From the NCBI RefSeq assembly GCF_900128895.1, contig NZ_FSQW01000002.1, positions 1,178,001 through 1,242,000 on the forward strand: a stretch of 64,000 bases of DNA, in the 5' to 3' direction. The DNA is from Parasphingorhabdus marina DSM 22363. Lineage in GTDB: Bacteria > Pseudomonadota > Alphaproteobacteria > Sphingomonadales > Sphingomonadaceae. The notes beneath the pieces were generated by a model. The model was not told the origin of the DNA, did no database searches, and worked only from the letters and a program-made list of their open reading frames with translations. A program made the translations under genes and the position numbers. Shown here one piece after another: positions 24,201 through 33,707 of this stretch. Numbering within the stretch: position 1 is the first letter of the stretch; each line of letters begins with the position of its first letter.

Positions 24201-24384
24201 GGTCTGATACTTCTCTTTCCCCGTTATCCTTCGGCATTATCTGATCTCACAAATGCTGAAAAATTCCGGTTATCTTCTGTTTCAAACCCCCGATTTTGCG
24301 TTCACGTGACTCCTTTATCTGTCGTTCTGACGGTAGCGGTCACTGCCGTTCCGTCCCCAGCCCGCTCCTTTGAAAATCCTGAGA

Positions 24385-24418
24385 AAACAGCCCCCTCCCA
24401 AAAGGAGCAAAAGGGAGG
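24385..24418 (-). terminator. Likely terminator of nrdA
   Basis: On the minus strand CCTCCC (24418-24413) pairs with GGGAGG (24399-24394), followed by GGGCTGTTTTC. It lies about 32 bases after the nrdA stop. Confidence 0.5.
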
Positions 24419-24449
24419 AGGCAGTGGGCAAACCCTTGCCCTTATGGCC

Positions 24450-26501
24450 CTACTGACAGGCCAGGCATTCGTCATAATCCGTCGTTTCCGCGGTCATCAG
24501 CTCGACCTGTTTCGGATCGAGCGTGTTGTCCGCCTCGACCCCGCCGGCAAAGCCTGCGCGCTGGACCGATTTGGAGCGCAGATAATAGAGCGACTTGATG
24601 CCCAGCTCCCACGCGCGGAAGTGCAGCATCAGCAGATCCCACTTGTCGACATCCGCCGGAATGAACAGGTTCAGCGACTGCGCCTGGTCAATATAGGGCG
24701 TGCGGTCGGCGGCCAGTTCGAGCAGCCAGCGCTGGTCGATCTCGAAGCTGGTCTTGTACGCATCTTTTTCTTCCTGGGTCAGGAAGTCGAGATGCTGGAC
24801 ACTGCCGCCCTGCTCGAGGATCGAATTCCAGACATTGGTGCTGTCCTTCGATTTTTCCTGCAGCAGTTTTTCGAGATGCGGGTTCTTGACCACGAAGCTG
24901 CCCGAGAGCGTCTTGTGGGTATAGATGTTCGCCGGGATCGGCTCGATGCAGGCCGATGCTCCGCCACAAATGATGCTGATCGACGCGGTTGGCGCGATCG
25001 CCATCTTGCAGCTGAACCGCTCCATGACACCCTGGTCGGCGGCATCGGGACAGGGCCCGCGTTCCTTGGCAAGCATCATGCTGGCCTCGGAGGCTTTCGA
25101 ATGAATATGCTTGAATATCTTCATATTCCACGATTTTGCCAGCGCACTTTCAAAACCCAGCCCGCGCGCCTGGAGGAAGCTGTGGAAACCCATCACGCCG
25201 AGACCGACGCTGCGTTCGCGCATCGCGCTATATTTGGCACGGGCCATTTCTTCCGGTGCGCGGTCGATATAGTCCTGCAGGACATTGTCGAGGAAGCGCA
25301 TGACGTCCTCGATAAAGTCCTTGTCCACCGACCACTCGTCCCACTTCTCGAGGTTAAGCGAGGACAGGCAACACACTGCCGTCCTGTCCTCGCCAAGGTG
25401 ATCACGACCCGTCGGCAGTGTGATCTCTGAACACAAATTGGAGGTGGAGACTTTCAGACCCAGGTCGCGGTGATGCTTCGGCATCATCCGGTTCACCGTG
25501 TCGTTGAAGATGATATAGGGCTCACCCGTGGCCAGCCGCGTCTCGACCAGCTTCTGGAACAGCGAGCGGGCATCGACACTGCCACGCACCGAACCGTCTT
25601 TCGGAGATTTCAGATCCATCTCCTTGCCATCGCGGACCGCTTCCATGAACTCGTCGGTCAGCAGCACACCATGGTGCAGGTTCAGCGCCTTGCGGTTGAA
25701 GTCACCCGACGGCTTGCGGATCTCGAGGAATTCCTCGATCTCGGGATGGTCTATATCAAGATAGCACGCCGCCGATCCGCGCCGCAGCGATCCCTGCGAA
25801 ATGGCCAGCGTCAGGCTGTCCATGACGCGAACGAACGGAATGATGCCACTGGTCTTGCCATTGAGGCCGACCGGCTCGCCAATGCCGCGAACGCTGCCCC
25901 AATAGGTGCCGATGCCGCCGCCCTTGGAGGCGAGCCAGACATTCTCGTTCCAGGTATTCACGATTCCGCCGAGACTGTCGTCGACACTGTTGAGATAACA
26001 GGAGATGGGCAGACCGCGACCGGTACCGCCATTGGACAGGACCGGCGTCGCCGGCATGAACCAGAGCTTCGAAATATAGTCATAGAGCCGCTGGGCATGA
26101 TCCTGGTCATCCGCATAGGCATCCGCCACGCGTGCAAACAGATCCTGAAAGCTCTCGCCCGGCAACAGGTAACGGTCGACAAGGGTTTCCTTGCCGAACT
26201 CGGTCAGCAGGTCATCGCGAGACTCATCCTGCGCGATTTTGAAGCGACGTTCCGCCACGCTGTGACTGTCACGCTCCTCCTTCTTTTCCTGCTCGTCATT
26301 CTTTTTCGCAGCAGCGGCTTCGGCCTCTGCCTTTTTGCTTTTGCCTTTTGGCGCGACCTCCGGCTCCTTTACTGGCCCCGCATTTTGTTCTCCGGCATTT
26401 TCATCCACCGCCTTGTCCAGAACTTCCGCACCCATTTCACTTTCACTCATATCACCGCCATTAAATCCGGTTTCACTGTCCCGGTTTTCTCTGAAATCCA
26501 T
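24450..26501 (-). CDS. nrdA: Class Ia ribonucleotide reductase alpha subunit without ATP-cone
   Basis: 683 residues from ATG 26501, with AGGGGGCG before it. Active-site Cys in GLPISCYLN, the Asn-x-Cys-x-Glu set in NLCSEI, and the C-terminal redox pair CLAC at the last residues. The first ~75 residues are a low-complexity Glu/Lys/Ala stretch instead of the ATP-cone that normally gives overall on/off control, so dATP inhibition through a cone is not expected. The substrate-specificity loops remain (GGIGTYWG). Partner NrdB is 1.6 kb downstream. A DnaA box and a long hairpin are upstream. Confidence 0.97.
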   Translation of the reverse strand: MDFRENRDSETGFNGGDMSESEMGAEVLDKAVDENAGEQNAGPVKEPEVAPKGKSKKAEAEAAAAKKNDEQEKKEERDSHSVAERRFKIAQDESRDDLLTEFGKETLVDRYLLPGESFQDLFARVADAYADDQDHAQRLYDYISKLWFMPATPVLSNGGTGRGLPISCYLNSVDDSLGGIVNTWNENVWLASKGGGIGTYWGSVRGIGEPVGLNGKTSGIIPFVRVMDSLTLAISQGSLRRGSAACYLDIDHPEIEEFLEIRKPSGDFNRKALNLHHGVLLTDEFMEAVRDGKEMDLKSPKDGSVRGSVDARSLFQKLVETRLATGEPYIIFNDTVNRMMPKHHRDLGLKVSTSNLCSEITLPTGRDHLGEDRTAVCCLSSLNLEKWDEWSVDKDFIEDVMRFLDNVLQDYIDRAPEEMARAKYSAMRERSVGLGVMGFHSFLQARGLGFESALAKSWNMKIFKHIHSKASEASMMLAKERGPCPDAADQGVMERFSCKMAIAPTASISIICGGASACIEPIPANIYTHKTLSGSFVVKNPHLEKLLQEKSKDSTNVWNSILEQGGSVQHLDFLTQEEKDAYKTSFEIDQRWLLELAADRTPYIDQAQSLNLFIPADVDKWDLLMLHFRAWELGIKSLYYLRSKSVQRAGFAGGVEADNTLDPKQVELMTAETTDYDECLACQ

Positions 26502-26853
26502 TCTACGCCCCCTAAACACGCAACAAGGTCAACAATTATCCGGTCAGCCAACTGACCAGATTTCGAGCTTGATGCGGGGCATAATGTTCTTGTCTTGTTC
26601 GACTCGGAGTCGAAGCATTGACACTAACATTTTTCCAGTCCCGATGGGCATTTATTTTCACCCTTCAAACCCGATATTTTCTTCGGCTGGTTTGCCAGCA
26701 AATCCGTCGCGATTTGACACAAAGGGACCCGTCCACCGAGTCGGTGTTACAGACGAGTAATACTATCTGTTGGTATGCCCCCTTGGCCGAACCACAACCT
26801 ATAGTGGCTGAACTGAAATTATATGCAAGAGGGTAAATGACATTTTAACGACT

Positions 26854-26919
26854 CCATTCGTCGCATAAATGAATCGGTTCGTCGACGGCCGATTCATGCT
26901 GCAGCGCAGCGACGCATGG
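26854..26919. repeat. Long imperfect hairpin upstream of nrdA
   Basis: CCAT (26854-26857) pairs with ATGG (26916-26919), CGTCGC (26859-26864) with GCGACG (26909-26914), and ATGAATCGG (26869-26877) with CCGATTCAT (26889-26897). The loop is TTCGTCGACGG. Nineteen pairs in all with one mismatch and an internal loop. Confidence 0.55.
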
Positions 26920-26973
26920 ACCTGCTAGGAGTGTGGAATAACGCAAGGGCTTTGGTCAAAATTTACAAAAAAA

Positions 26974-26982
26974 TTATCCACA
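26974..26982 (+). promoter_or_regulatory. Consensus DnaA box upstream of nrdA
   Basis: TTATCCACA matches the DnaA-box consensus at all nine positions and sits in an AT-rich patch. E. coli nrdAB is DnaA-controlled; a single box can arise by chance in this much sequence. Confidence 0.4.
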
Positions 26983-27194
26983 GTTCTTGCACAGGTCGAT
27001 ATGACCAATATGTGACACCAGATATGGTGTCGTCGAAAGCCTTCCGGACCGAAATGTCAGCTGCAAATATTTTCGCCGACTTTGCCAAATGTCCGGATCG
27101 AGTGATGCAAAACACAATATATGGTTCCGCATCGGGCTATGCCGGAGTTGCAGCCATGACGCATTATGGCTAGCAGTCGAACCCGGAGGGCAAC

Positions 27195-28298
27195 ATGACG
27201 GAGATCTACAGGCAAGGCAAATGCTGCCGATCATTTGTGGCGCTAACCATGATGATCGCACTCGTCGCGACCGGCGCGCCTGCCGCTTCACAAGAGAGCC
27301 CGTCCAGCGAGTCCGCAGCGGAAGCTGCAACGGCACCCGAGGCGGATCAGGCATATGTCCCGCCTGCCCAGGATGAACCACCCCTTCCTGCCTTGCCCGC
27401 CACTCCGGTGCTCGACACCAGCAGCTATCCGGATTGCCGCGAGGACCATCAGAAAATCGCCATGCCTTTTGACCGGGCTGAAGATACCAATCGCTGCACC
27501 CTGCTCCTCGACCAATATTATGCCGAGGTTCTGACTCCGTTTCGCGAAAAGATGATCGCACATCAAAATGCGCTGTCCGCGCTCTATACCAACCAGGTCG
27601 GCGGCAAGATGCAATATTCCCAGGCGAGCCAGGACAGCTTTTACAAGAAGATGATGGAAGAGCATGCGCGGTCCGACCCAGATGGCGAAAATCTTGCCGG
27701 CTATCGCGCCGCGGAAAAACGCTATCAGGATGACCGTGCCTATCTGCAGGACCGGTTTTGCTTCAACACCGGCTGCGGCGGATATCCGGTGCCTGCAATC
27801 ATGGTAGCGGAAGCTGCCGAAGATCAATCCGGTGATGCCGACAAGAAAAAACGCAAGAAGAAGAAAACAGCGGCCAAATCGAGCAGGAACCAGAAATGCA
27901 AGAAGTCGAGAAAGCGCGGCGGTTTTCTCGGCGGGGTTCTTGGCGGTGTGGTTGGCGATGCGGCCGGCCTCGGCACGGTCGGCACCATTATTTCCAGCGG
28001 TTTCGGCGCTGTCCTGGTGGGCGAGATTGCCTGCAAGCTGACCGACAAGGAACAGAAGAAGGCGGCAGAGGCCACCGTCGAGGTGACCGAAAAAGAAGAA
28101 GTCGGCGCCACGGCAGAATGGAAGAGCCCGACACGGTCCGGCGTTTCCGGTTCTTCGACCGTCACCGCTCTGAACACCGAACCGAGCGGACGCCGGTGCA
28201 TGAACATCACCGATGTCGCGATTATCGACGGTGAGGAAACTCGCGTCTCGAAGCAGATGTGTCGCGGTCCGGGCGAGTCCCGCTACTCGATAGTCTAG
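27195..28298 (+). CDS. Secreted glycine-zipper / 17-kDa-surface-antigen-like protein
   Basis: 367 residues; GGAGGG before ATG. Signal peptide at about 1-32 (MIALVATGAPAAS). The first half is helical and Pro/Ala-rich at the start, with four Cys. A Lys-rich stretch (KKKRKKKKTAAKSSR) precedes a glycine-zipper membrane-type segment (RGGFLGGVLGGVVGDAAGLG). The C-terminus has the layout of the surface-antigen domain (AEWKSPTRSGVSGSSTVTA, then RRCMNITDVAI and CRGPGESRYSIV). Probably an outer-membrane or periplasmic structural protein. Divergent from nrdA across the 693-base gap. Confidence 0.75.
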   Translation: MTEIYRQGKCCRSFVALTMMIALVATGAPAASQESPSSESAAEAATAPEADQAYVPPAQDEPPLPALPATPVLDTSSYPDCREDHQKIAMPFDRAEDTNRCTLLLDQYYAEVLTPFREKMIAHQNALSALYTNQVGGKMQYSQASQDSFYKKMMEEHARSDPDGENLAGYRAAEKRYQDDRAYLQDRFCFNTGCGGYPVPAIMVAEAAEDQSGDADKKKRKKKKTAAKSSRNQKCKKSRKRGGFLGGVLGGVVGDAAGLGTVGTIISSGFGAVLVGEIACKLTDKEQKKAAEATVEVTEKEEVGATAEWKSPTRSGVSGSSTVTALNTEPSGRRCMNITDVAIIDGEETRVSKQMCRGPGESRYSIV

Positions 28299-28417
28299 AC
28301 GGCTGTCGGTCACACAAGATTCCGGTCATCCGGCGGTGAAATGCGCTGCATCCGCTTTCCGGTTGTGCTAGACGAAGACCGGGGCATTCATCCGCCAAAT
28401 GGCAGGAGACATGACCA

Positions 28418-29395
28418 ATGCCCGACAATCTAGCAGCCATTATGTCCGGGGGCGGCGCCAAGGGTGCCTTCCAGGTTGGCGTCCTCGACGAACTGATCAC
28501 CAACCGCAACGTCCGGTTCGACATATTTTCCGGCGTATCGACCGGCGCCATCCAGGCGCTGGGCGGGGCAATGAATGACATGCCGGGACTGCTCGACCAG
28601 TGGCTGTCGATCAAGGGCAATAGCGACATCTATCGCAAACGTCCCTTTGGTGCTGTGGGCGCGGTATTCGGTGCCGACTCCCTCTATGATGCCGGCAAAC
28701 TCAAACAGCGGCTGATCGATTACGCCGACCCGGCGCGGCTGAAGCGGTCGCGGCGGAAATTGCGCGTCGGCACGGTCAGCCTCGCCACCGGAAGATATGT
28801 CGAACTGGATGAGAAAAATCCGGATATCGGTCAGTGGGTCTACGCCTCGAGTGCGCAACCGCCATTCTTTCAACCGCTCAAGACCCGGGATGAAAACGGC
28901 GTGACCGAGCAATGGGTCGATGGCGGCGTGCGCAATGTCACGCCGCTGCGCTCGACCATGCATCTGAAGCCCCGGGCACTGCTCGTCATTCTCGCCTCGC
29001 CACCAGCCCCGGAACGGGTCCCCGGCAAGACCTATGATAATCTGATAGAGATTGGCCTGCGTTCGGTCGGGATCCAGGGTAGTGAAGTGGCGACCAATGA
29101 CGTTGGCAATGCGATGCTGATCAACGATCTGCTCGCCGCCCGGGAAGCCCAGTGCCGCAGGCTGATGGACATCGGCCTGACCCCTGCCCAGATCGCCGAC
29201 GCCCTCGCCCCGCTGGACCTGCAACTGTCCCGCTACAGTTTCGCCCCGATCCGCATCATCGCGCCAAATCCGGGTTTTGATGCCCCTGAGACGCTGGAAT
29301 TCAAGCCGGTGAAAATCCGGGCCGCGATTGATGCTGGCCGGCAGGCAGTGGACGAGCAGTGGGATTCGCTGAAGCTGTTTCTGGGTGTGAGCTGA
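28418..29395 (+). CDS. Patatin-like phospholipase
   Basis: 325 residues. The oxyanion loop is SGGGAKGAF at about 9-17, the catalytic Ser lies in the motif SGVSTGAI (GxSxG), and the Asp of the catalytic dyad is in WVDGGVRN. Cytosolic or membrane-associated lipid acyl hydrolase; the physiological lipid is unknown. A second patatin of a different type is at 61027-61851. Monocistronic as far as seen, preceded by CAGGAGACATGACCA. Confidence 0.92.
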   Translation: MPDNLAAIMSGGGAKGAFQVGVLDELITNRNVRFDIFSGVSTGAIQALGGAMNDMPGLLDQWLSIKGNSDIYRKRPFGAVGAVFGADSLYDAGKLKQRLIDYADPARLKRSRRKLRVGTVSLATGRYVELDEKNPDIGQWVYASSAQPPFFQPLKTRDENGVTEQWVDGGVRNVTPLRSTMHLKPRALLVILASPPAPERVPGKTYDNLIEIGLRSVGIQGSEVATNDVGNAMLINDLLAAREAQCRRLMDIGLTPAQIADALAPLDLQLSRYSFAPIRIIAPNPGFDAPETLEFKPVKIRAAIDAGRQAVDEQWDSLKLFLGVS

Positions 29396-29513
29396 GAGGC
29401 CCGAATATATTGGCAGGTAGTGAAAACCGGACGGTTTCCTGCCAATCCGGCCAGCCGCACTTTTTCGAATTTTCGCTTTCCGTGCACCAGCGAGATATTT
29501 TATAGATGGCCTG

Positions 29514-30521
29514 ATGAGCCAGATTACGTCACTCTATGTGTACAAGGTTGTCGGGCAGGCCAGCGACGGGGTCGAGACACAGGATCTGGTCAAAGGCCTG
29601 GGGCTGGCGCCGGATGGTCCGATTGATCCGGGACAGATGGTGTCCTCTGCTGAATATTATAAATTTTTCGCCGCCCTGGCCGACCGGGACCCGGGCGGTG
29701 TGCAATTGCCCCTGCGCATCGGCGCGGCCATGCGCAGCGACGAATATGGCGCGTTCGGACTGGCCTGGAAATCCGCACCGAATTTGCAGGGATCCTATGC
29801 CAGGTCGGAACGGTATGGCCGGGTGCTGGGCAACGCCGAGACTTATGCCCTCGAGGAGAGCGGGGAAGGCAAGTTGTTCAGTCTGGATAAAGATGGCGAT
29901 GGCAGTCCTGGCATGCTGCTGTCGAATGAAGCGAGCCTTTCGGCCGTTGTCGCCATCAGTCAGGAAGTCAGCACCGCTCCATTTGTTCCGGAAGCGATTT
30001 ATTTCAAACACGCACCACGCGGCGACCCCTCTGTTTACGAAAATCATTTCCGATGTCCGGTACATTTTGAGTCCGGCCGCGACGCGCTGCTGGTCAACGA
30101 GGAGAGTTTGACGGCACCAAATCGGCTGGGCGATGAAACCATCGCGAACTTCTTCGACCATCATCTGGAGCAAGAGCTTGCCGCACTGGACGATGCAAAC
30201 AGCCTGGAGAAACGTGTGCAGCTCGCGGTAGCGCAATTGCTCAGCGAAGGTGTGCCCACGCTCTCACTGATAGCGTCAAAACTGGGCATGAGCGCGCGAA
30301 CGCTGCAGCGGCGACTGTCAGATCAGGAGCAATCTTTTCAGAAGCTGGTGGATCTGGCCCGGCAGGAACTGGCGCAGCAGCTGTTGCGCGATACGGATTA
30401 CAGTCTTGCGGAAATCGCCTTTTTGACCGGCTTCGCCGAGCAGAGCGGATTCACCAGAGCCTTCAAGCGCTGGGCCGGACAAACGCCGCGTTCCTATCGG
30501 CTGGGGATGACGACCAGCTGA
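29514..30521 (+). CDS. AraC-family transcriptional regulator
   Basis: 335 residues. The long N-terminal domain has the arabinose-binding-domain-type pattern of the OruR/ArgR-like group. The C-terminal double HTH is LSLIASKLGMSARTLQRRLS and LAEIAFLTGFAEQSGFTRAF. It sits 101 bases upstream of a four-gene cluster on the same strand (NmrA-like, DUF4345, DUF1772, serine hydrolase), so it probably controls that cluster. Ligand unknown. Confidence 0.92.
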   Translation: MSQITSLYVYKVVGQASDGVETQDLVKGLGLAPDGPIDPGQMVSSAEYYKFFAALADRDPGGVQLPLRIGAAMRSDEYGAFGLAWKSAPNLQGSYARSERYGRVLGNAETYALEESGEGKLFSLDKDGDGSPGMLLSNEASLSAVVAISQEVSTAPFVPEAIYFKHAPRGDPSVYENHFRCPVHFESGRDALLVNEESLTAPNRLGDETIANFFDHHLEQELAALDDANSLEKRVQLAVAQLLSEGVPTLSLIASKLGMSARTLQRRLSDQEQSFQKLVDLARQELAQQLLRDTDYSLAEIAFLTGFAEQSGFTRAFKRWAGQTPRSYRLGMTTS

Positions 30522-30622
30522 CATTTTGGCGCGAAGTGCCAAAACACTGTCATGATCTGGCAAGAGTTGAAGCCCGCAGTTCCTTATTCATTGACGGCAC
30601 AAACCAGCCATGGAGCACGTCA

Positions 30623-31465
30623 ATGCCAATACAGCACAACGAAAATCCCATCACCCTTGTTCTTGGCGGAACGGGGAAAACCGGTCGACGCATAGCGGAC
30701 CGCCTGCAACAGAAAGGTCACGCCGTCCGGATCGGATCCCGTTCGGCTGTTCCTCCCTTTGACTGGAACAGCGAAAAATCCTGGGAGACCGCTATTGATG
30801 GCGTCAACAGCATATACATCAGCTATACGCCGGACCTCGCCATGCCCGGCGCGACAGATGCCATCCGCACGCTGGCACGACTGGCCAAAACCGCCGGTGT
30901 GAAACAGCTGGTGCTGCTTTCCGGACGGGGCGAAGACGAAGCACAGGCATGTGAAAACATCGTTCGGGAAAGCGGTCTGGACTGGACCATTGTCCGGGCA
31001 AGCTGGTTCAATCAGAATTTTTCCGAAGGCGCGTTCATTGATATGGTGCGCAGTGGCACCATAACCTTGCCTGCCGGCAGCACAGCCGAGCCATTTGTCG
31101 ATGCCGATGATATCGCCGACGTGGCCGTTGCTGCACTGACCGAAGACGGTCATGCCGGGCAGATCTATGAAGTCACCGGCCCCCGTTTGATGACATTTGC
31201 CGATGTCGCGGCAACGCTCTCCGAAGCCACGGGAAGCGAGATCAGCTATGTCGATGTTCCGCATGACACATTTGTAGAAGGGATTCGCCAATCGGGGGCG
31301 CCCGATGACGTGGTCTGGATGCTCGACTATCTGTTTGCGACGGTACTTGACGGTCGCAACGCGCATGTCACCGACGGCGTCGAGCGCGCACTCGGTCGTC
31401 CTGCGAGGGATTTTGCCGATTATGCGCGTGACGCCGCCGCTTCCGGATGTTGGGAGGCGGCATGA
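30623..31465 (+). CDS. NAD(P)-binding NmrA-like protein
   Basis: 280 residues from ATG 30623 with GGAG eight bases ahead. Rossmann entry motif LVLGGTGKTGRRIADRL, then LVLLSGRGEDEA and SWFNQNFSEGAF as in atypical SDRs of the NmrA/quinone-oxidoreductase-like group. The catalytic Tyr-x-x-x-Lys is not evident, so it may be a redox sensor or isomerase-type rather than a dehydrogenase. Its stop overlaps the next gene's start by four bases. Confidence 0.88.
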   Translation: MPIQHNENPITLVLGGTGKTGRRIADRLQQKGHAVRIGSRSAVPPFDWNSEKSWETAIDGVNSIYISYTPDLAMPGATDAIRTLARLAKTAGVKQLVLLSGRGEDEAQACENIVRESGLDWTIVRASWFNQNFSEGAFIDMVRSGTITLPAGSTAEPFVDADDIADVAVAALTEDGHAGQIYEVTGPRLMTFADVAATLSEATGSEISYVDVPHDTFVEGIRQSGAPDDVVWMLDYLFATVLDGRNAHVTDGVERALGRPARDFADYARDAAASGCWEAA

Positions 31466-31863
31466 TGGCACAGCTTCTTCCCCGCACCTTTGCCGGTGTT
31501 GCTGGCGGATTGTTGATGGTGATTGGCGCCGGATTGCTGTTCCAGCCGCATAACTTTTCCGCAGCCAATGGCATCATCCTGGGCGACAACCCCAGCCTGA
31601 TCTCAGAAATACGTGCACCGGGAGCCGTCCTGATGGTGAGTGCAATATTCATGATATTGGGCGTCGGCAGAGAGAGATTTCTGCGGCCGGCTTTGGCATT
31701 GATCATGGCCATTTACGGATCCTACGGACTGGCCAGGTTGCTGAGCATCATGCTTGACGGGCCACCGTCCCCATCGCTGGTTCAGGCGATGATACTGGAG
31801 CTGATCATTGCCAGCTTCGCGCTCATTTTCTGGCTGCGATCCGGTCCAATATCCCTCCGCTAA
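31462..31863 (+). CDS. DUF4345-like membrane protein
   Basis: 133 residues, four membrane helices (about 7-25, 44-63, 75-90, 102-120). ATG 31462 overlaps the NmrA-like stop as ATGA; GGGAGGCGGC is just before it. The spacing of helices and the RAPGAVLM motif after helix 1 fit the DUF4345 family of small four-helix proteins. Function unknown. Cluster member under the AraC-type regulator. Confidence 0.75.
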   Translation: MMAQLLPRTFAGVAGGLLMVIGAGLLFQPHNFSAANGIILGDNPSLISEIRAPGAVLMVSAIFMILGVGRERFLRPALALIMAIYGSYGLARLLSIMLDGPPSPSLVQAMILELIIASFALIFWLRSGPISLR

Positions 31864-31906
31864 ATCCCTGCCGATAAAAGCAAATTCCAACAGAAAGGAT
31901 TTTCTT

Positions 31907-32410
31907 ATGTCTTATTTATGGTCCGTCTATATCTGCCTCGGGCTGGGTCTGTGGTGCGCCTTTGAGGGTGGCGTGTTCAAGGCCTTTTCCGAATTTGTCA
32001 TGGCAGGGTTGCTGCGCGCCGCCCCGGCGAGCGGGATTGAAAGCATGCAGCAGATCAACATCACCGTACTCCGCACAGAATTTGTCGGCGCCCTGTTTGC
32101 GATCACCCTGTTCTCCATCGCTTTTGCCATTTACGGCATGCTCGCAATGGACGGCCCGGCCAGTCTGATCGTTCTTGCCGCGGCTATTTCCTATGTCTGC
32201 TGCGTGTTTCTGATGACCCTGTTTGGCAATGTCCCGATGAACAACCGGCTGGCCGCGCTGAACCATGAGTCGTCGGAGGCACACAGCTACTGGCAGGTCT
32301 ATGGACAGCGCTGGACCCGGCTCAATCATGTCCGCACGTTCGGCTCCTTTTTGGCGGCTGGCCTCTATCTTGTCGCGGCATTGACCCTGATGGTCAATCA
32401 CCCCGCCTGA
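31907..32410 (+). CDS. DUF1772 (anthrone oxygenase-like) membrane protein
   Basis: 167 residues from ATG 31907, with AGAAAGGA nine bases earlier. Four membrane helices. The signature FGNVPMNNRLA, in the loop after helix 3, is the DUF1772 motif (xGxxPxNxxL) shared with fungal anthrone oxygenases. The bacterial members' reaction is unknown. It lies between DUF4345 and the serine hydrolase on the same strand. Confidence 0.85.
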   Translation: MSYLWSVYICLGLGLWCAFEGGVFKAFSEFVMAGLLRAAPASGIESMQQINITVLRTEFVGALFAITLFSIAFAIYGMLAMDGPASLIVLAAAISYVCCVFLMTLFGNVPMNNRLAALNHESSEAHSYWQVYGQRWTRLNHVRTFGSFLAAGLYLVAALTLMVNHPA

Positions 32411-32435
32411 CAAACACCGAAGAAAGGAAACACAC

Positions 32436-33707
32436 ATGAAACGCATATTGGTCATTGCAGCAGGCACGGTCATCACCATGGTGGGCTGGGTCGTTCTGGT
32501 TTTCATCGGCGCCAGCGAAGGGTGGTTGCGCGATCCGGTTACGACCTCCCGGACAGCGGATGCCTATATGGCCGCCGCCGAACAAATTATTGATGAAGAG
32601 TCTGATGGCAACATCGCCATGACCTATATCCGCCAGGGCAAAATGGTGAGCAGTCACTATCAGTCGGCCGGAGAGCCGGTTGGTCCCGACACGGTTTTCC
32701 AGGTCGCATCGCTGAGCAAATGGATCAGTGCCTGGGGCGTGATGGCCCTGGTGGAAGATGGCAAATTGGACCTCGATGCCCCGGTGTCACAATATCTGAC
32801 CCGCTGGCAGCTGCCGCAAGGCGCATTTGACAATGATGGTGTGACCGTGCGGCGATTGCTGAGCCATACCGCCGGGCTCGATGACGGTCTGGGATATGCC
32901 GGTTTTGACCGGGCGGCGGATGTCCAGTCTCTCGAAGATTCCCTGACCCGCGCCAGCGATGCCTCGCCCGGCAAAAACGGTGTGGTTCGGGTCGCCAGCG
33001 AACCGGGTTCTCAATGGGAATATTCCGGTGGCGGCTACACCTTGCTGCAACTTTTGATCGAGGAAGTCAGCGGCCAGTCCTTTGGTACCTTCATGCAGCA
33101 ACGCATATTCGGTCCGCTGGGAATGGAACATAGCGGTTTTGACCATGATGCGGCGATGGCCCTGGGATTGGCGGAAAACTATGATGCCAATGGCCGGACC
33201 GAGCCTCTGAAACGCTTCACGTCACTGGCCGCAACCTCGCTTTATACCACCGCCCATGACCTGACTCTTTTCGTACAGGCCCAATCGCCGCAGACCAGCG
33301 CGGGCCAAACCCGAATATTGTCGGACAAGACTCTGCGAGAGATGCGCAAGCCGCATGGTGCGCAGCTGGGTGCAGACATCTGGGGTCTGGGCACCATGCT
33401 TTATGCCGCGAATAATCAAGGTGACTTCATTATCGGCCATGATGGCAATAACGAGCCGGCAATCAACAGTTCCGTGCGCCTCGATCCCGATACCGGCGAC
33501 GGCATTGTGATCCTGCAAACGGGTAATCCCTTGCTGGCCACCCGCCTCGCCGGAGAATGGGTTTTTTGGAAAACCGGCAATGTCGACTTCCTGATGCTGT
33601 CGATGCAGCTCGACCGCATGATCCAGTGGATGATCTACGGATCACTGGCGATTCTGCTGATCGGACTGGTCTGCGGATGGCGGTACCGTCGCCCCAGACA
33701 GTCTTGA
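32436..33707 (+). CDS. Serine hydrolase, beta-lactamase class C/PBP-like
   Basis: 423 residues. N-terminal signal/anchor (about 1-25), beta-lactamase fold in the middle, and a C-terminal membrane helix (about 393-413, WMIYGSLAILLIGLVCG). The active-site SxxK is VASLSKW; the Tyr of the second motif is in WEYSGGGYT. The fold acts in the periplasm on D-Ala peptides or esters; this subgroup is not a resistance enzyme by default. Last gene of the AraC-led cluster. Confidence 0.9.
   Translation: MKRILVIAAGTVITMVGWVVLVFIGASEGWLRDPVTTSRTADAYMAAAEQIIDEESDGNIAMTYIRQGKMVSSHYQSAGEPVGPDTVFQVASLSKWISAWGVMALVEDGKLDLDAPVSQYLTRWQLPQGAFDNDGVTVRRLLSHTAGLDDGLGYAGFDRAADVQSLEDSLTRASDASPGKNGVVRVASEPGSQWEYSGGGYTLLQLLIEEVSGQSFGTFMQQRIFGPLGMEHSGFDHDAAMALGLAENYDANGRTEPLKRFTSLAATSLYTTAHDLTLFVQAQSPQTSAGQTRILSDKTLREMRKPHGAQLGADIWGLGTMLYAANNQGDFIIGHDGNNEPAINSSVRLDPDTGDGIVILQTGNPLLATRLAGEWVFWKTGNVDFLMLSMQLDRMIQWMIYGSLAILLIGLVCGWRYRRPRQS

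Larger units (their letters stand above)
26502..27194. other. 693-base non-coding region upstream of nrdA
   Basis: Presumably holds the nrdA promoter and that of the divergent secreted protein. Seen here: the perfect inverted repeat GGTCAG-CCAA-CTGACC (26542-26557); CCACAACCTATAGTGG (26792-26807), a weak NrdR-box-like dyad; a long hairpin (26854-26919); and a DnaA box (26974). No convincing ORF. Confidence 0.55.

Noticed and set aside
26916-27173. 85-codon plus-strand ORF upstream of the surface-antigen-like gene
   Set aside because: No ribosome site, crosses the hairpin and the DnaA box, and has no resemblance to any family.
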